64,000 nucleotides of DNA from Cruorifilaria tuberocauda. Lineage: Eukaryota > Nematoda > Chromadorea > Rhabditida > Onchocercidae. The position numbers and the translations under genes are program-made. Location: the NCBI GenBank assembly GCA_013365365.1, contig JABVXU010000037.1, forward strand, positions 215,479 to 279,478, in the 5' to 3' direction. Positions 53,101 through 64,000 of this stretch are shown here, one piece after another (positions within the stretch are counted from its first letter, which is position 1; the number at the start of each line of letters is the position of its first letter). The notes under the pieces are model-generated. The model saw only the letters and a list, made by a program, of their open reading frames with translations. It ran no database searches and was not told the origin of the DNA.

Positions 53101-56100
53101 ATTAATTGTGGAAATCGTACAAAACAGCAAGCACATCTGTTCCGCAGAACTGAAGAAAATGTGCATGCAGAAGAAAGAAGTTCACACAGCTGGTGATATT
53201 GAGAAAGAAAAGAATAAGAAATCAGATATGAGAAATGACGATGAAATGGAAACGAAAAAAGCCGCAAGTGATCAGATTGAAGCTGCTAAACAGACAGAAA
53301 AGAACGGCATCGATCTGCAATTGAAACAAAAAACGAAAACACGAGAAGGACGACCTCACGTTTTCTTCGATATAATCATCGGTGGAAAAACTTCAGGACG
53401 TATTGTAATGGAACTATTCAATGACATAGTACCAAAAACAGCAGAAAATTTCCGATGCTTGTGCACCGGTGAGAAAGGAATGGGTAAACTTGGAAAGCCC
53501 CTCCATTACAAAGGTTGCAAATTTCATCGAGTTATTCCAGAATTTATGTGTCAAGGAGGTGATTTCACGAACGGTGATGGAACCGGAGGTGAATCTATAT
53601 ACGGGGAAAATTTTCCCGATGAAAATTTTATTGAGAAGCATACTGGGCCGGGAATTCTATCGATGGCAAACGCAGGTCCTAATACAAACGGTTCTCAGTT
53701 TTTCCTATGTACTATAAAGACAGATTGGTTAGATGGAAAACATGTTGTATTTGGAAAAGTTATCGAAGGAATGGAAGTGGTAAAAAACATTGAAGCAGTA
53801 GGTTCTGAAAATGGTGCAACATCGCAAGAGGTAGCAATTGCGGATTGCGGTGAATTATGAGAAAACTTACTTTCTGACAAACTGCTCAGAATAATTTCCT
53901 TACTCATAAGATTCGACAATTTTGTAATTTTTCTTATTGTTGACTAACACCCAAAATATGTTAAAGTCTAATACAACAGTAATATCTTGCAAAATCACAT
54001 CATTTTTCGGCATAAACAGTATTCGCTTCATAATCTTTTAATTTCTGCTTTATTCTAGAGAAATCTAGCAATTTGAACTTTCTCGTGGATATTGAAAAAT
54101 ATAGATAGAATATAAAAAACACTGAGAAAAAGAAAATGCAATCCTTGATAGTGACTATGACAAGAGCATTTAATGCTAAGAGTAACTTGCTCAGTTAATC
54201 ACTAAAAAGTGAACAGTTGTGGAATCCTAGATTAAAATCTATACTTGAAAAGTGTGATGAATAACCTTTGCTCTCCCAAATGGTACCACTTTTTTACCAT
54301 CCTTGTACCAATTTATTTGAAACGATGTATCGTGCGGTTCAACTGATCCTGAACAGCGAAGCCGAATTGTTGTCCCAAGCGTTCCAGTGATTCTTCGCAC
54401 CGTACGTTTGGCCAACAATTGCGGTGCCACTAAATCTGATGCAGATAAACAAAATAGTATCATATTTTAAAAGCCAAACTTTCGAACCAAATTTCAAACA
54501 AATTTATTCATTTTAAGGGCATCTACCTTGAAATGTCATTACGTCACATCTTATTCTGAACTTATAATTAATATACCATGTGGGCTTATAATGAAAACAG
54601 CATTAAAGTTTTGTATATACGCATAAGAAGGGAAAAGAAAAGAGACGCGATCATTTTTTTTCATAACAAAATTTTTATGTATTTATCAAAAGACCTTGAA
54701 CTGTGATAAACGTTGAAATTTGTCGAACTGCTTTCCCAGAAGTAATACAAGTATACTTCCCATTATCTTGAGTACTGGCCGAACGAATTACCATTGCACT
54801 ACGTGTTTTCTCATTATCCTTTTGATATTCTACAATAAAATCAACAATGATGTAAAGAACAAATAAACATATCGATCTCTGGTAGAGTCAAATCGTCGAT
54901 AATTTCTAAAATATTGATATCGTCGTAAGTTTTTTAAATAAAATCCATTATTGTTCTAATCATCAAGTAATTACAACATTAGATTATCTTTATGATGACC
55001 ACATCATAATTACTACTATTTTCATGCTTTTCACACTTAATAACATACTGCGGATAGGTTGTCCATATTCGTTTACAATATGCCACGATGAAGTTGAATG
55101 AGGATCGTATAAAAGGCATTCCAGTATAACACTTTCACCGAGAGGAACTAACAACTCCGATGGAAGATACGTTAACATCACCGAATCTTCAGCTGACTGT
55201 TCATCTGAAAAATATAATGTATAGAACATCTAACCAAACTGACGTCTTCCTACGATTCCACATCGCAATTTTTTGAGCCTCATATTACCTAAATTTTCAA
55301 TGTAACACAAACTCGAATTTTCAAAATAAAACTTTCTGTCCATGATAATGGAATCCACTACAAACAGCTTACTAGTAAGTTCGTTAAGTCTCGAAATTCA
55401 AAAAAAGTCTGATCAATCATCGCTCGTTATTTGTCTTCCTATTTTCCCTCATTCCTTTCTTTCAAGAAAATTATAAAAGACAAACGTAACATAATCTACG
55501 TTTTTGCAACAACTTAGTACTATAGTAAAAACAATTACCACTCAGAAACGAAATATAATTATACAAACCTTCGTCAAAGGTGACATTTACGATCGCTACA
55601 TCACTAAATATACCTCCACTACGGCATCGATAATGACCACTATCATTCAAATCTGCTCCCATCAAATGCAATACTGAATGATGCTCAATAGTATATCTAT
55701 AAAAATCAAGTTCAAAATACATAAAAACCGCGAAATTCAAGAAAAAAATTAGATTAATACATGGAAAACAAACAACTGTCCCAAAAAGAATTGAACTTTT
55801 TAAGGTCCGCTCTGCAGTAATAATCAGTTTTGAATTTATATTAGCACAACAGTTCCGAAAAGAGGACAACAATTTGATAATACAAGCCAGTAAAAAGATA
55901 AAGATAAGTACGCTGATTATGACAGATACGCTAATCACTTACATATGAACATTGCCGTTTCTATTTGACTCATTTAGCATTTTCGTATCATTTTGATACC
56001 AAGTAATTGGCTCAGAATATGAACCACTCGTTGCACATTCCAATCGGAAAACTGAACCGCCTACTACTGTTAAACTGAAAAAAAATTATGAGTTTTATTA

Positions 56101-58039
56101 CCACCGTCCGGTCACTAGATAGTTATATCAAACTAGTAAGCATATTCTTAAATGGTCAATAGCTGTTTAAAATGATCCAGACTGACATAAGATTTATTCT
56201 CTGCTTCAATCTACATTCTGCATTATTGGGTATAACGCGGCTACCACAATGTCCTACCACTTGTTCTAGAACAAGAAAGCAGAAATAGAAGATGAAACAC
56301 TGTAATCTTTTTTTGCAAAAACTAACCATCATTTTAAGGTAACATGATAACAGTATTCAATTAATTCTACACTTGATTTCGTTTGATAGAAACAAATAAA
56401 GAAAACTGAAGTAGAATATTTGAATATTATAATCCTCAATGATGCTCTACCACTTGTTCGAAAAACTGAATGTCGATAATTAAAATATATGAAAATAAAT
56501 TGAGAAATCATTAATTACCAACGACAAAAATTACTTTTTTGGATGAACGATAAAATGAATTGGGGTGGCACGCTTCACAATGAAGGCACTACTTAGCACT
56601 TTCCCAGGTGGCATTTCGGCCGAACGTTTTATTCTATTATTTAAAAGATAACTGTCAAGAAGATCAGTAGATACAATCGCTACATCAGCTACACATCGAT
56701 ATAATCCCTGAAAAAAAAAGACATTATAAACTATTGTTCAAATAAGACATGGATTATTATATAAATAAATGGAAAAACAGTAATATTTCTATGAAAACAT
56801 TAGCTTCTTAGTTCTTTTCTATAGTAAACAAAACACGAAAAACTTCAAAGAGTGTATTTAATTTGAATTACATCTAGCAATTAAAGATGAAAAATTGCGT
56901 AATTCAACAGCACTATTAAACTTAAAGTTTATCTTATGTTAAAAAACTGAGATTACTAGTTCATGAACATTGCTCACCAAATTTTCGTCATTTAATATTA
57001 AAACTGAAGAATTAGCTGTAGTTATGAATTCGTTATCTTTCCACCACATGACATCCATATCTTCGCCTAATCCAAGCAAACTAGCCCGACATGTTACGGT
57101 TAATTTTTCTTGAGGTTGCGATTCTATTACGATTATTTGAGCAGATTCTGTCGTAAACAGTCTGGTTAGGCTGTTATGAATGACGATAAAGGTAAATAAT
57201 ACAAATTGTCCGCTGTGATCCTGCCGAAGTTGATTGTCTAATATGCTGCAAAATGAGTTCACTTACAAATCAAAAACTGAAATAGCGTTTAAAAAAAGCA
57301 AAACTACATCGTTCAAATTTAAGCCAATTTAATGCGTTGAACAAAATAAAATGGTTTTACGATTTCCATTGTGGCACTATTTAAAACAATTTACTACGCA
57401 AATGTTGGAATAAGTGCCACTAGTGCGAGATATCGTTAATAAAAGAATTTCGCAGAAAACTTTAAAATGTATTATATATAAATACCTTTCCAAGTGTTCC
57501 CACTTGTTGAACCCGATTTCATTTCCTAATGATGTAGTATTCAAAATACTAATACTAGCAATACTACTATCAGTGCCACTTCTATAGTCGCTGCTTCTCT
57601 TTTGTTGGATCTTGATCAATGGATCAATGCTACGCCTCCAGTTATGATACCGGACATGATTATTAATTATCGATGGGTATTCGACTTTACCTACAATAAA
57701 TGCAGTATTAACTATTTTGTTAAACAAATGAAACATCATAGATAAGCTGGAAAGCAGCAAGATAAGCAGATTAAATCAAAAAATTTTTCTAAACAAGAAT
57801 CTTTCGAAAAGTATACCATGCGATAACAAGAGAAACACTTCTTCCATTTTCTTTACAATTTAAAATGACATATAACCAAATGCAAACACAATTCACCTTT
57901 ATCGAAGAAAGCTGCTCCAAGAGGTACAAATACAATTCCGAGTTGTAGAAAAATGGAAAATATTACAAAAGAAAATGAGTAACCACATCCACAGCTCGAT
58001 AATTTTGATTTTGAAACATATCGTTGAAGCAATTTTTCC
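44153..58039 (-). CDS. Transmembrane receptor with 4 Ig-like and about 5 FN3-like domains (5' end not found)
   Basis: About 29 exons on the minus strand. From the 5' side: 57897-58039, 57486-57690, 56978-57245, 56535-56707, 55943-56074, 55569-55696, 55049-55204, 54695-54829, 54245-54435, 52080-52190, 51870-51971, 51521-51619, 51127-51324, 50761-50866, 50533-50586, 49843-about 50067, 49386-49571, 48981-49137, 48555-48708, 48218-48339, 47894-48064, 47456-47726, 47007-47091, 46467-46675, 46118-46199, 45446-45612, 44925-45162, 44575-44678, 44153-44372. Ig features: LTVTCRA with WWKDNEF and LYRCVAD; FRLECAT with [15 protein letters not shown] with [15 protein letters not shown] with [11 protein letters not shown]3 features: [42 protein letters not shown]. 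The TM segment is [20 protein letters not shown], followed by basic residues and a tail of about 370 aa rich in Ser/Arg that ends Pro-rich. The count resembles DCC/neogenin/protogenin guidance receptors (UNC-40 in C. elegans), but no DCC cytoplasmic P-motif was recognised, so orthology is open. The phase at the 51870/51619 junction does not resolve, so a small exon is probably missing. Confidence 0.8.
53122..53127 (+). promoter_or_regulatory. Candidate trans-splice acceptor before the cyclophilin ATG
   Basis: AAACAG ends 31 nt before the ATG at 53159 and follows a T-rich stretch (53071-53100). It would fit spliced-leader addition and mark the 5' end of the mature nested mRNA. Motif and position only. 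Confidence 0.3.
53159..53860 (+). CDS. Intronless divergent-loop cyclophilin (peptidyl-prolyl isomerase) with charged N-terminal extension, 233 aa
   Basis: Single uninterrupted ORF from the first ATG to TGA... TGA/TAA-type stop at 53858-53860. Residues 1 to about 64 are a Lys/Glu/Asp-rich extension with no signal peptide. Residues about 65-233 are a complete cyclophilin domain: [39 protein letters not shown], and [11 protein letters not shown]. The catalytic and cyclosporin-contact positions are all present (Arg of FHR, Phe, Met, Gln of QGG, Gln of NGSQ, Trp of DWLDG, His of GKH). The [11 protein letters not shown] insertion marks the divergent-loop class common in nematodes. The role is cis-trans proline isomerisation in protein folding, probably cytosolic or nuclear. 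It lies inside intron 52191-54244 of the minus-strand receptor gene, in the opposite orientation. The region 53081-53158 upstream is in frame but has no ATG. Confidence 0.93.
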   Translation: MCMQKKEVHTAGDIEKEKNKKSDMRNDDEMETKKAASDQIEAAKQTEKNGIDLQLKQKTKTREGRPHVFFDIIIGGKTSGRIVMELFNDIVPKTAENFRCLCTGEKGMGKLGKPLHYKGCKFHRVIPEFMCQGGDFTNGDGTGGESIYGENFPDENFIEKHTGPGILSMANAGPNTNGSQFFLCTIKTDWLDGKHVVFGKVIEGMEVVKNIEAVGSENGATSQEVAIADCGEL

Positions 58040-60450
58040 CTGAAGATTTTTTTTACAGTTATGAGATATCTAAATATTAGCTTCTGATGAGCAAAAAAAT
58101 AATTTTGATGCTATTCTCTATCTCTGTATTATTTACAAATTCCGGAACTATAAGAAAAGTAACTAATCATCAATTGAATTGTTCAAATCGCTTATGGTTT
58201 TAAAACAACGAATGGCAGATGTCATATACAATTTATCTCAAAGTATATTTCTAGCCATTTGTACAGTAAAACTAATAAAGAGGAAAACCGGAAAACCTTT
58301 CGAAATTCGTGACATCCATCCCAACCGCTGGATGAGGTACGTTGAAGGGTGCCATCGATATCTGTGGCTTCCAAGCATCATCAACATTGAGAAGCAGCGA
58401 CCCTCTGAAACAGCGGTTTATACAAAGGATCTGATAACTTTTACAGCTATTTAAAAAAATACTAGTCATGAAAGTAAACTGGCAAGAAAGGACAAGCTTT
58501 CTTCTTCCTAATGAAAAAAAATCTGTTTATTATAATAAAGGTACATGATTACCTTTAGATTTCATATACAGATTTAGGCTTATTATATATGAACTTATAC
58601 ATCTGACACTAATGTTTGTCACTCAAATTCATTATTAACATTAACTATTATATCAAAGAAGCAAAATTTCGGACGCACCATATCAAATAAGTAGATCACA
58701 TACACTCACAATCGAGATTTTAAAGAATTAAAACCTAATGATGATCAATCAGTTTTACAATGCGAGGCTTAATGATTATTGGTTATTTTGGAAATCTCAT
58801 TGATGAAACAAAAACAATGACAGACCTGGAAGCCTCTAAATGAGACCTGTCTCTTTTCCTTTTATCAAACAACACAGCCGACTTTTAAGTTTTATGTGAG
58901 AATAAATAAGTCGCCCTGGTCGTTTACACGCCCTCCACTATGTTAACTTTATGTATTTCGTATCCCCGTATTCCTCTAGCTCAATTCTTGGTCTGAAATT
59001 TTCGGCTTTGCATAGATAATGTTATAAAAAAATAACTTTCACGACGACACCAAGATAGCAGTTTAACTTCAACGATATCAAATCTTCCTACAGAGAAAAA
59101 ATGGTGTTATAAATTGAACCAAACAATTTTGCAATCTATGCTACCTTATATCCATTTTCTATTTGCATAATTAAATATTGGAAATAACAAACGATACAGT
59201 ATAAAGTGCTCTAGAACTTTTCATTTAGTCGATATTCAAATTTCGGCTAATAATATTTGAAGAGCAGATAAGGAGAATTTTTCTGCTTCTGCTTGCTTAA
59301 AAACCATATCTTAGATTGAAATATCTACGATACTAATACTGAACAAAAAATTTCCAAAAAAAAGACTAAAAGTTTTTTCGCTATGAATATTTTTCCTACT
59401 GAACCGTGATTTGAATTTCAAAACCATTCAGCATAAATTCCTGCCTAAAATTTGAATTAATATTTTCGTGGTAAATCTTATCGAAACTATTTTAGTTAAA
59501 ACAGCTGTTTTCTGTAATAGATTTTGTTATTGTACTGGCTATCTCAATTATTTCTAAATGTTCCCCCAAATCTTTTGATTCCCTCGAAAATTCTTGAGCA
59601 TTTCGCAGAATAATGTATGCAGAATAAATTAATTACTATAACAGATAAGAAAGAAACTAATCGTAGAATGTAACAAAAGAAGAAAAAGAATCAAAAAAAG
59701 TATTATGTCTCATGCAAATAGCAATCTTCTAGCCATCTGTAATATATCACAGATTCAGGAAAAAACAATTTCTTCTGTGTTATTTTAATCTTTTTCTTAT
59801 TTCATCCTTCTATAAATTTTCGTTAACTTGAACATGAAACTTCAATGCCTCGATTATATTCTATCACATCCAAACATGTAGCTACTCAGCCATTCGAAAT
59901 CAAGAAACAGAAATATTCAGGAGAAATGTGCTGGAAACATTACATCATTATTTAAAAAAAAATCCTGGCAAAAAAAGAAGTGCGGGACACCTTGTTGGAA
60001 TGAAACAAATAAATTGACCCATATTTTTGACATAAATTTGTTACATACCACTGAAATGACGTATCCCATAATACACAAGAATGCGCCATTTAAAAAAAAT
60101 ACTACGAGTGGGAGATTGTACAACATTCACAGCTTATATTAGTTTCTTTGTTTTTCCAATTAGGATTAACTCGGATTAAATCTCAAAAATTATTGGATAT
60201 ATTCAGTAACACTGCCATAATAATCAAAACACAAAGTAATAACAAAAGTGAGCGTAAAGGACGTAAAAGTGAAAAAAGAACTTTTCCTTTTATAGCGTCA
60301 TCAATTCTTTCTTTATCAAATACATTAATAGCATGCTAGCATAGGTAGTTACTAACGTTTGGAACCATCTTTTTTAACAAGTTTAAAAAATCATTCTTTT
60401 TTCCTTCTTTTTTTTAGAATGGAAATTGGAACGAAGTAATAGTGGTAAAA

Positions 60451-61113
60451 ATGCATTGTGAAGACAACGGCGACGATCAGTATCATCATCTTGCCATCGT
60501 AATCATCATCATCAACACAGCGATAATTCATTATCACCATTGCTGTCACCATTCACCATCAATAATTCATCATTGTCACAATCGTCATTATCATTATAAG
60601 GAAAGGGAAAGGAAGAGTGAAGCCAAAAAAGAGAGTAAGAATAAATGGAGGAGGAGAAGCTTCGACAAACAACCAACGCCTACAGTTTGCAATACCTCAC
60701 TTTTTCCTAATCGTCTCCCAATCACTCACATCCATTTTCTACAACTTCCATTCTTTTCTTCTTTTCCTCTTACTCTTCCTTCTACTGTCATTCATTATCA
60801 ACATTATCATAATGTCTCCTCCTTCCACCTGCAACATTTCTCACAATCATATGCAAATATAGAGGGGGTGACGATGATACGACATAACTTCCTCCGCAGC
60901 TACCAATTCTCATCCACAGATACACTACACACACGTACACGTACCAATTCTCATCACCGTCACTCTTACTATCCACTTCATATCAACAACAATAACATGA
61001 GAGAAGAGCAGAGACACGTGTTATCCCTAAAATATACAGGAAGAATTGAAGTGAAATACGAAAAGAGAGGGAGAGAAGGTGTAGAAATGCGCAGAAAATG
61101 GATAGATTGGTAG
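60451..61113 (+). CDS. Doubtful His/Ser/Arg-rich ORF, 220 aa
   Basis: Open from the ATG at 60451 to TAG at 61111-61113, long for DNA this AT-rich. The first third is Ile/His-rich because of ATC/CAT/CAC triplets, then Lys/Glu/Arg-rich, then His/Ser-rich. No domain, signal peptide or membrane segment was seen. A T-rich stretch ending TTTTTTTTAG at about 60416 could be a splice acceptor before it. It could be a rapidly evolving protein, a long non-coding RNA or chance. Confidence 0.2.
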   Translation: MHCEDNGDDQYHHLAIVIIIINTAIIHYHHCCHHSPSIIHHCHNRHYHYKERERKSEAKKESKNKWRRRSFDKQPTPTVCNTSLFPNRLPITHIHFLQLPFFSSFPLTLPSTVIHYQHYHNVSSFHLQHFSQSYANIEGVTMIRHNFLRSYQFSSTDTLHTRTRTNSHHRHSYYPLHINNNNMREEQRHVLSLKYTGRIEVKYEKRGREGVEMRRKWIDW

Positions 61114-61496
61114 TGGTGTACCGGCTGTCACTGGCTTCCTCGATGGCTGAGGCTGATTGCTAATAGATGATCAGATCGATGGATGGTATGGTTTTCGAGG
61201 ATTCTAGGCTCTCAATACGGTCATTATCTTTAATGAAGAAGAGGATAGTTCAATGAGAGTATCCATTAGACGCCTATTACATCCAACTATCGATGGATAA
61301 CCAAATCGAACGATTATAACCGAAAGAGTTGTCTGAAATTCAACAATCTGCAACAGAACAGAAAAACAAAGTAGAGAATAAGGAAAATCGAATAATCGAA
61401 AATGCACTCACAACTTTCACTTTTTTCATCCTTATTAATTTTTAATCATTATATAAATGAAACAAATATCATTCCCTTGGCATATTTTTCTCATAA

Positions 61497-61625
61497 ATAT
61501 TATAATTCTTCTTATTATTATTATATTATATTACCATATTATATTGTTATATTATATTATATTTTTATTGTATATTAAAATTATTGTTGTTATGTTATGT
61601 TATATTATATTATATAACAATTATA
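61497..61625. repeat. TTATA/ATT low-complexity region
   Basis: Over 90% A+T with repeated TTATATTATA units. Confidence 0.8.
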
Positions 61626-63646
61626 AAAAAAGAAATACGAAGGACTATCCCTAAAACGTACGCACAGATAAGCTAACACATCCGGATTGTCTAGTTATTG
61701 ATGTTTTGCCATCGTCTAGATAATACTGTCATCGAGTTAAAATTTTTACAGATAAAGTGATATCCTTTAAAAACTCATTTATTTTGATTTATTTCTTTAC
61801 TACAAATATTAGTAGTAATATTAGCAGAAACACTAACAACAACAACAATGCATTAAATCAAATTGTCCTTCCCTTGCATTTAGCATATGACTAATCCCAT
61901 ATCAACATCAAATTTTATGAAATCGAAAATTAATTTCATTTAAGATTTTTCATATGTATTTAAATAGATCATTCTATAAATTCATTTATTCTATCAATCT
62001 CCTTTTCCTTATCATATATAGTTATATATCCACTTCTGCGATTTAATGACAAGAGACTGAAAAATAATATTTCATGATGATAATAATGATAGTAATAATC
62101 AATGAATTCAATGAGAAATACGATCCAGTCATAAGGAGGCATTAGAAGGAAGAATGATTCATCCGTTAATATATAGCGTTATTCAAGGAAAAAACAAAAA
62201 AAAGTATTACCAAATGAAGTAACTCAATAATTTATTTTAATATGAGTAATTTTGCCATTGGTCGCTTATCACTGCATTTCTCTTCATCATTACAATGAAC
62301 ACAATTATACAGTACAGGTGACGGCATAATTAACAAATTCAATTTTCACTGCCTACCATCTATTATTATTCTATTAATCGTTTAATTGTTTCGGGATAAA
62401 AATAATTATTTGGAAGAAAAATGTTATAATCATGAAAGTTATTAATCAAGAAAACTTAGCAAAATGAAAATGAATGGGAAATATAATATATTACATATTA
62501 ATATATTAAAAGGATGAAGGCAAAAATGATAAATAGTACGAATACTAATTATAAACAAAGGAATACTAATGAGAAAAAATAACATAGCACCAACAGGAGA
62601 AAAAAAATTTGATGAAATTTTAATGCTTTTGGGCCAAAAGCTCACGAATAACGCTTGCTTCATTCGCTTAATTTCTAATGAGCACGATCAATTACTGACC
62701 TTTAATCTGAGTAACTTGCATACGACAGTAACTGCAAGTTTTGCAGAAAATATACCCCAAAGTTTAAACCTGCTTTAAAAAGTGTCTCGTAAACGTTCTT
62801 ATGCTTCTAATAATAACCGTTCAAAGCTAATACAAATTTCAAATTTCTGGAATTGTAGTTTAATAAATTCAAATTTCAATCGTTTTGTTTCATTTTTCAG
62901 AATTCAAAATTTGAGAAAAAGAGAGAAAAATGCGAAAATAAGGACTAGACTGAAAAAAGATTTAAAATAAGATTAAAACATTTGGAGAAAAAAAGTTTAA
63001 TTAACGGTGTTTTTTAAGATAACCTTTGAAACAAGCACATATATTCTACAGAAATTCCTGCACTTTTCCTAAATTTTTATGAAAAAAAAACAGTCTTTAT
63101 CGAACTAACAACGCGCCGCAACAAATCACTCATTTTTTCATCAAAGTGAAAATTTCAAAAATTCCAAACTGAGTGGAAATGAGAGAGGGAAGGGAAAGAG
63201 GGAGAGGAAAAACGAAATCAGATTCGATACTGTTGAAATTTAAAGGAAGAAACGAAACGTGTTAACCTTATCAACAATAGGAATATCAATATTATCAGTA
63301 TTAATCGCACGCTATTTAACACAAATAAATTGATCATGAAGCACTAATTCCAATTTTAAATAAATGAATTTATGCTATAAATTTAACATTTGCTAAGTTT
63401 CAGTTATGCAAAATGTAGAATGATTAATCGTAGCTATCAAAGACTTATTCACTTATAGTTTGATTAATAACGAAATATGGAACAAATCAAAAATTTAATT
63501 TTCCATCATAGGAAAGAAAAAAGAAACGAATAACATTATTTGATTTTTTTTCCTTTTCTGATGAAAAATTTTTTTCCCAACAATTTTTACTCCTGAAAGT
63601 ATTTATTATAAATGTTGAAAAGTGTCACACATATACGTATGAATGG

Positions 63647-63666
63647 ATGACGTCGCCATACGTCAT
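63647..63666. promoter_or_regulatory. Paired CRE-like inverted half-sites
   Basis: ATGACGT (63647-63653) and ACGTCAT (63660-63666) are perfect inverted copies with 6 bases between; the first overlaps TGACGTC. Function unknown. Confidence 0.25.
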
Positions 63667-64000
63667 TCCTCTTCTATACAATAAATTTCATTCGTTGTAA
63701 AAAAAGAAAGGTATCAAAAGTTGCCCCGAAAAAACTTCTTCATTACAGTTTCATCCCATCTATTGGGTAACTTTAGTAGCTTATACTGCATATACATAAA
63801 TAATTCCATCATCAATTATGCTTTTTTCAATTATCAAAAACAGTAATTAGGAATATGTAACATGCACATTTATTTTCCTTTTCATACTAGAAATCTCATA
63901 ATATCCAAATCATATGTTCATTTTATTATTTCTTTCTTCTATTCCCAAATATTTCAAATATAATAATTTAATAGTAATAATATAATAATGATGATAATAA

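Larger units (their letters stand above)
58040..64000. other. Upstream region of the Ig/FN3 gene, no supported exon
   Basis: AT-rich. It should hold the missing first exon(s) and promoter of the minus-strand receptor gene, but none could be picked with confidence. It contains a (TTA)n-like stretch at about 61497-61625, a purine-rich tract at 63178-63212 and a doubtful His-rich ORF (listed). Confidence 0.5.

Noticed and set aside
53081..53158. Longer cyclophilin N-terminus (MYFCFLQ...)
   Set aside because: The codon at 53081 is TTG; the first real ATG is at 53159.
53414..53919. Minus-strand ORFs opposite the cyclophilin
   Set aside because: They are shadows of the conserved cyclophilin frame.
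58272..58469. Minus-strand ORF as first exon of the Ig/FN3 receptor
   Set aside because: No signal peptide and no convincing donor linking it in phase to the exon at 57897-58039.
62442..62970. Short ORFs of 62-73 codons on both strands
   Set aside because: Hydrophobic or Lys/Asn-rich peptides typical of AT-rich noise, with no splice context.
1..64000. CRISPR arrays, rRNA, tRNA, intact transposons or viral genes
   Set aside because: No regularly spaced repeats, no tRNA box B context in a cloverleaf, no rRNA-like block and no transposase, reverse transcriptase or integrase motif was seen by eye.

Overview
The window is AT-rich eukaryotic DNA from a nematode, most likely a spirurid/filarial (clade III) worm. 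The evidence is small exons (35-400 bp) split by mostly 100-800 bp AT-rich introns with TTTCAG-type acceptors, GT(A/G)AG donors, clear animal gene families, long simple-repeat intergenic stretches and no bacterial operon structure. The species call is inference; no species-specific repeat was recognised.

Five protein genes can be supported. (1) 15447-17080 (+): a four-exon A20/AN1 zinc-finger protein of the ZFAND5/6 type, 222 aa. (2) 19584-29947 (-): a 24-exon IQGAP-family scaffold (nematode PES-7 type), reconstructed in frame throughout to about 1153 aa, with CH domain, IQGAP repeats, degenerate WW-like segment, one IQ motif, degenerate RasGAP-related domain and a short C-terminus. (3) 34428-39937 (+): a 15-exon mitochondrial FAD-dependent glycerol-3-phosphate dehydrogenase (GPD2), 731 aa, with C-terminal EF-hands. 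(4) 44153-58039 (-): a large single-pass cell-surface receptor with four Ig-like and about five FN3-like domains, one TM segment and a tail of about 370 aa; the 5' end was not found. (5) 53159-53860 (+): an intronless divergent-loop cyclophilin, nested in antisense orientation inside an intron of gene 4.

Layout: 1-15.4 kb is gene-poor and holds microsatellites, polypyrimidine tracts and possible regulatory motifs. ZFAND and IQGAP are convergent, IQGAP and GPD2 are divergent across a 4.5 kb gap, and GPD2 and the Ig/FN3 receptor are convergent across a 4.2 kb gap. The 58-64 kb end shows only low-complexity sequence and one doubtful His-rich ORF. The genes do not form a pathway; they are a normal chromosomal neighbourhood. 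From memory, the C. elegans counterparts of the first three all lie on chromosome I.

The most interesting observations concern gene structure: a 24-bp tandem duplication of a ZFAND splice acceptor that would give an in-frame 8-residue choice; a decayed, stop-containing copy of a GPD2 exon inside the preceding intron; an IQGAP intron whose retention would extend family-like coding sequence and then stop (a CH-only isoform); loss of the RasGAP signature and of the distal C-terminus in this IQGAP; the nested intronless cyclophilin with a charged N-terminal extension; and a 14-nt match to the SL1 spliced leader in intergenic DNA.
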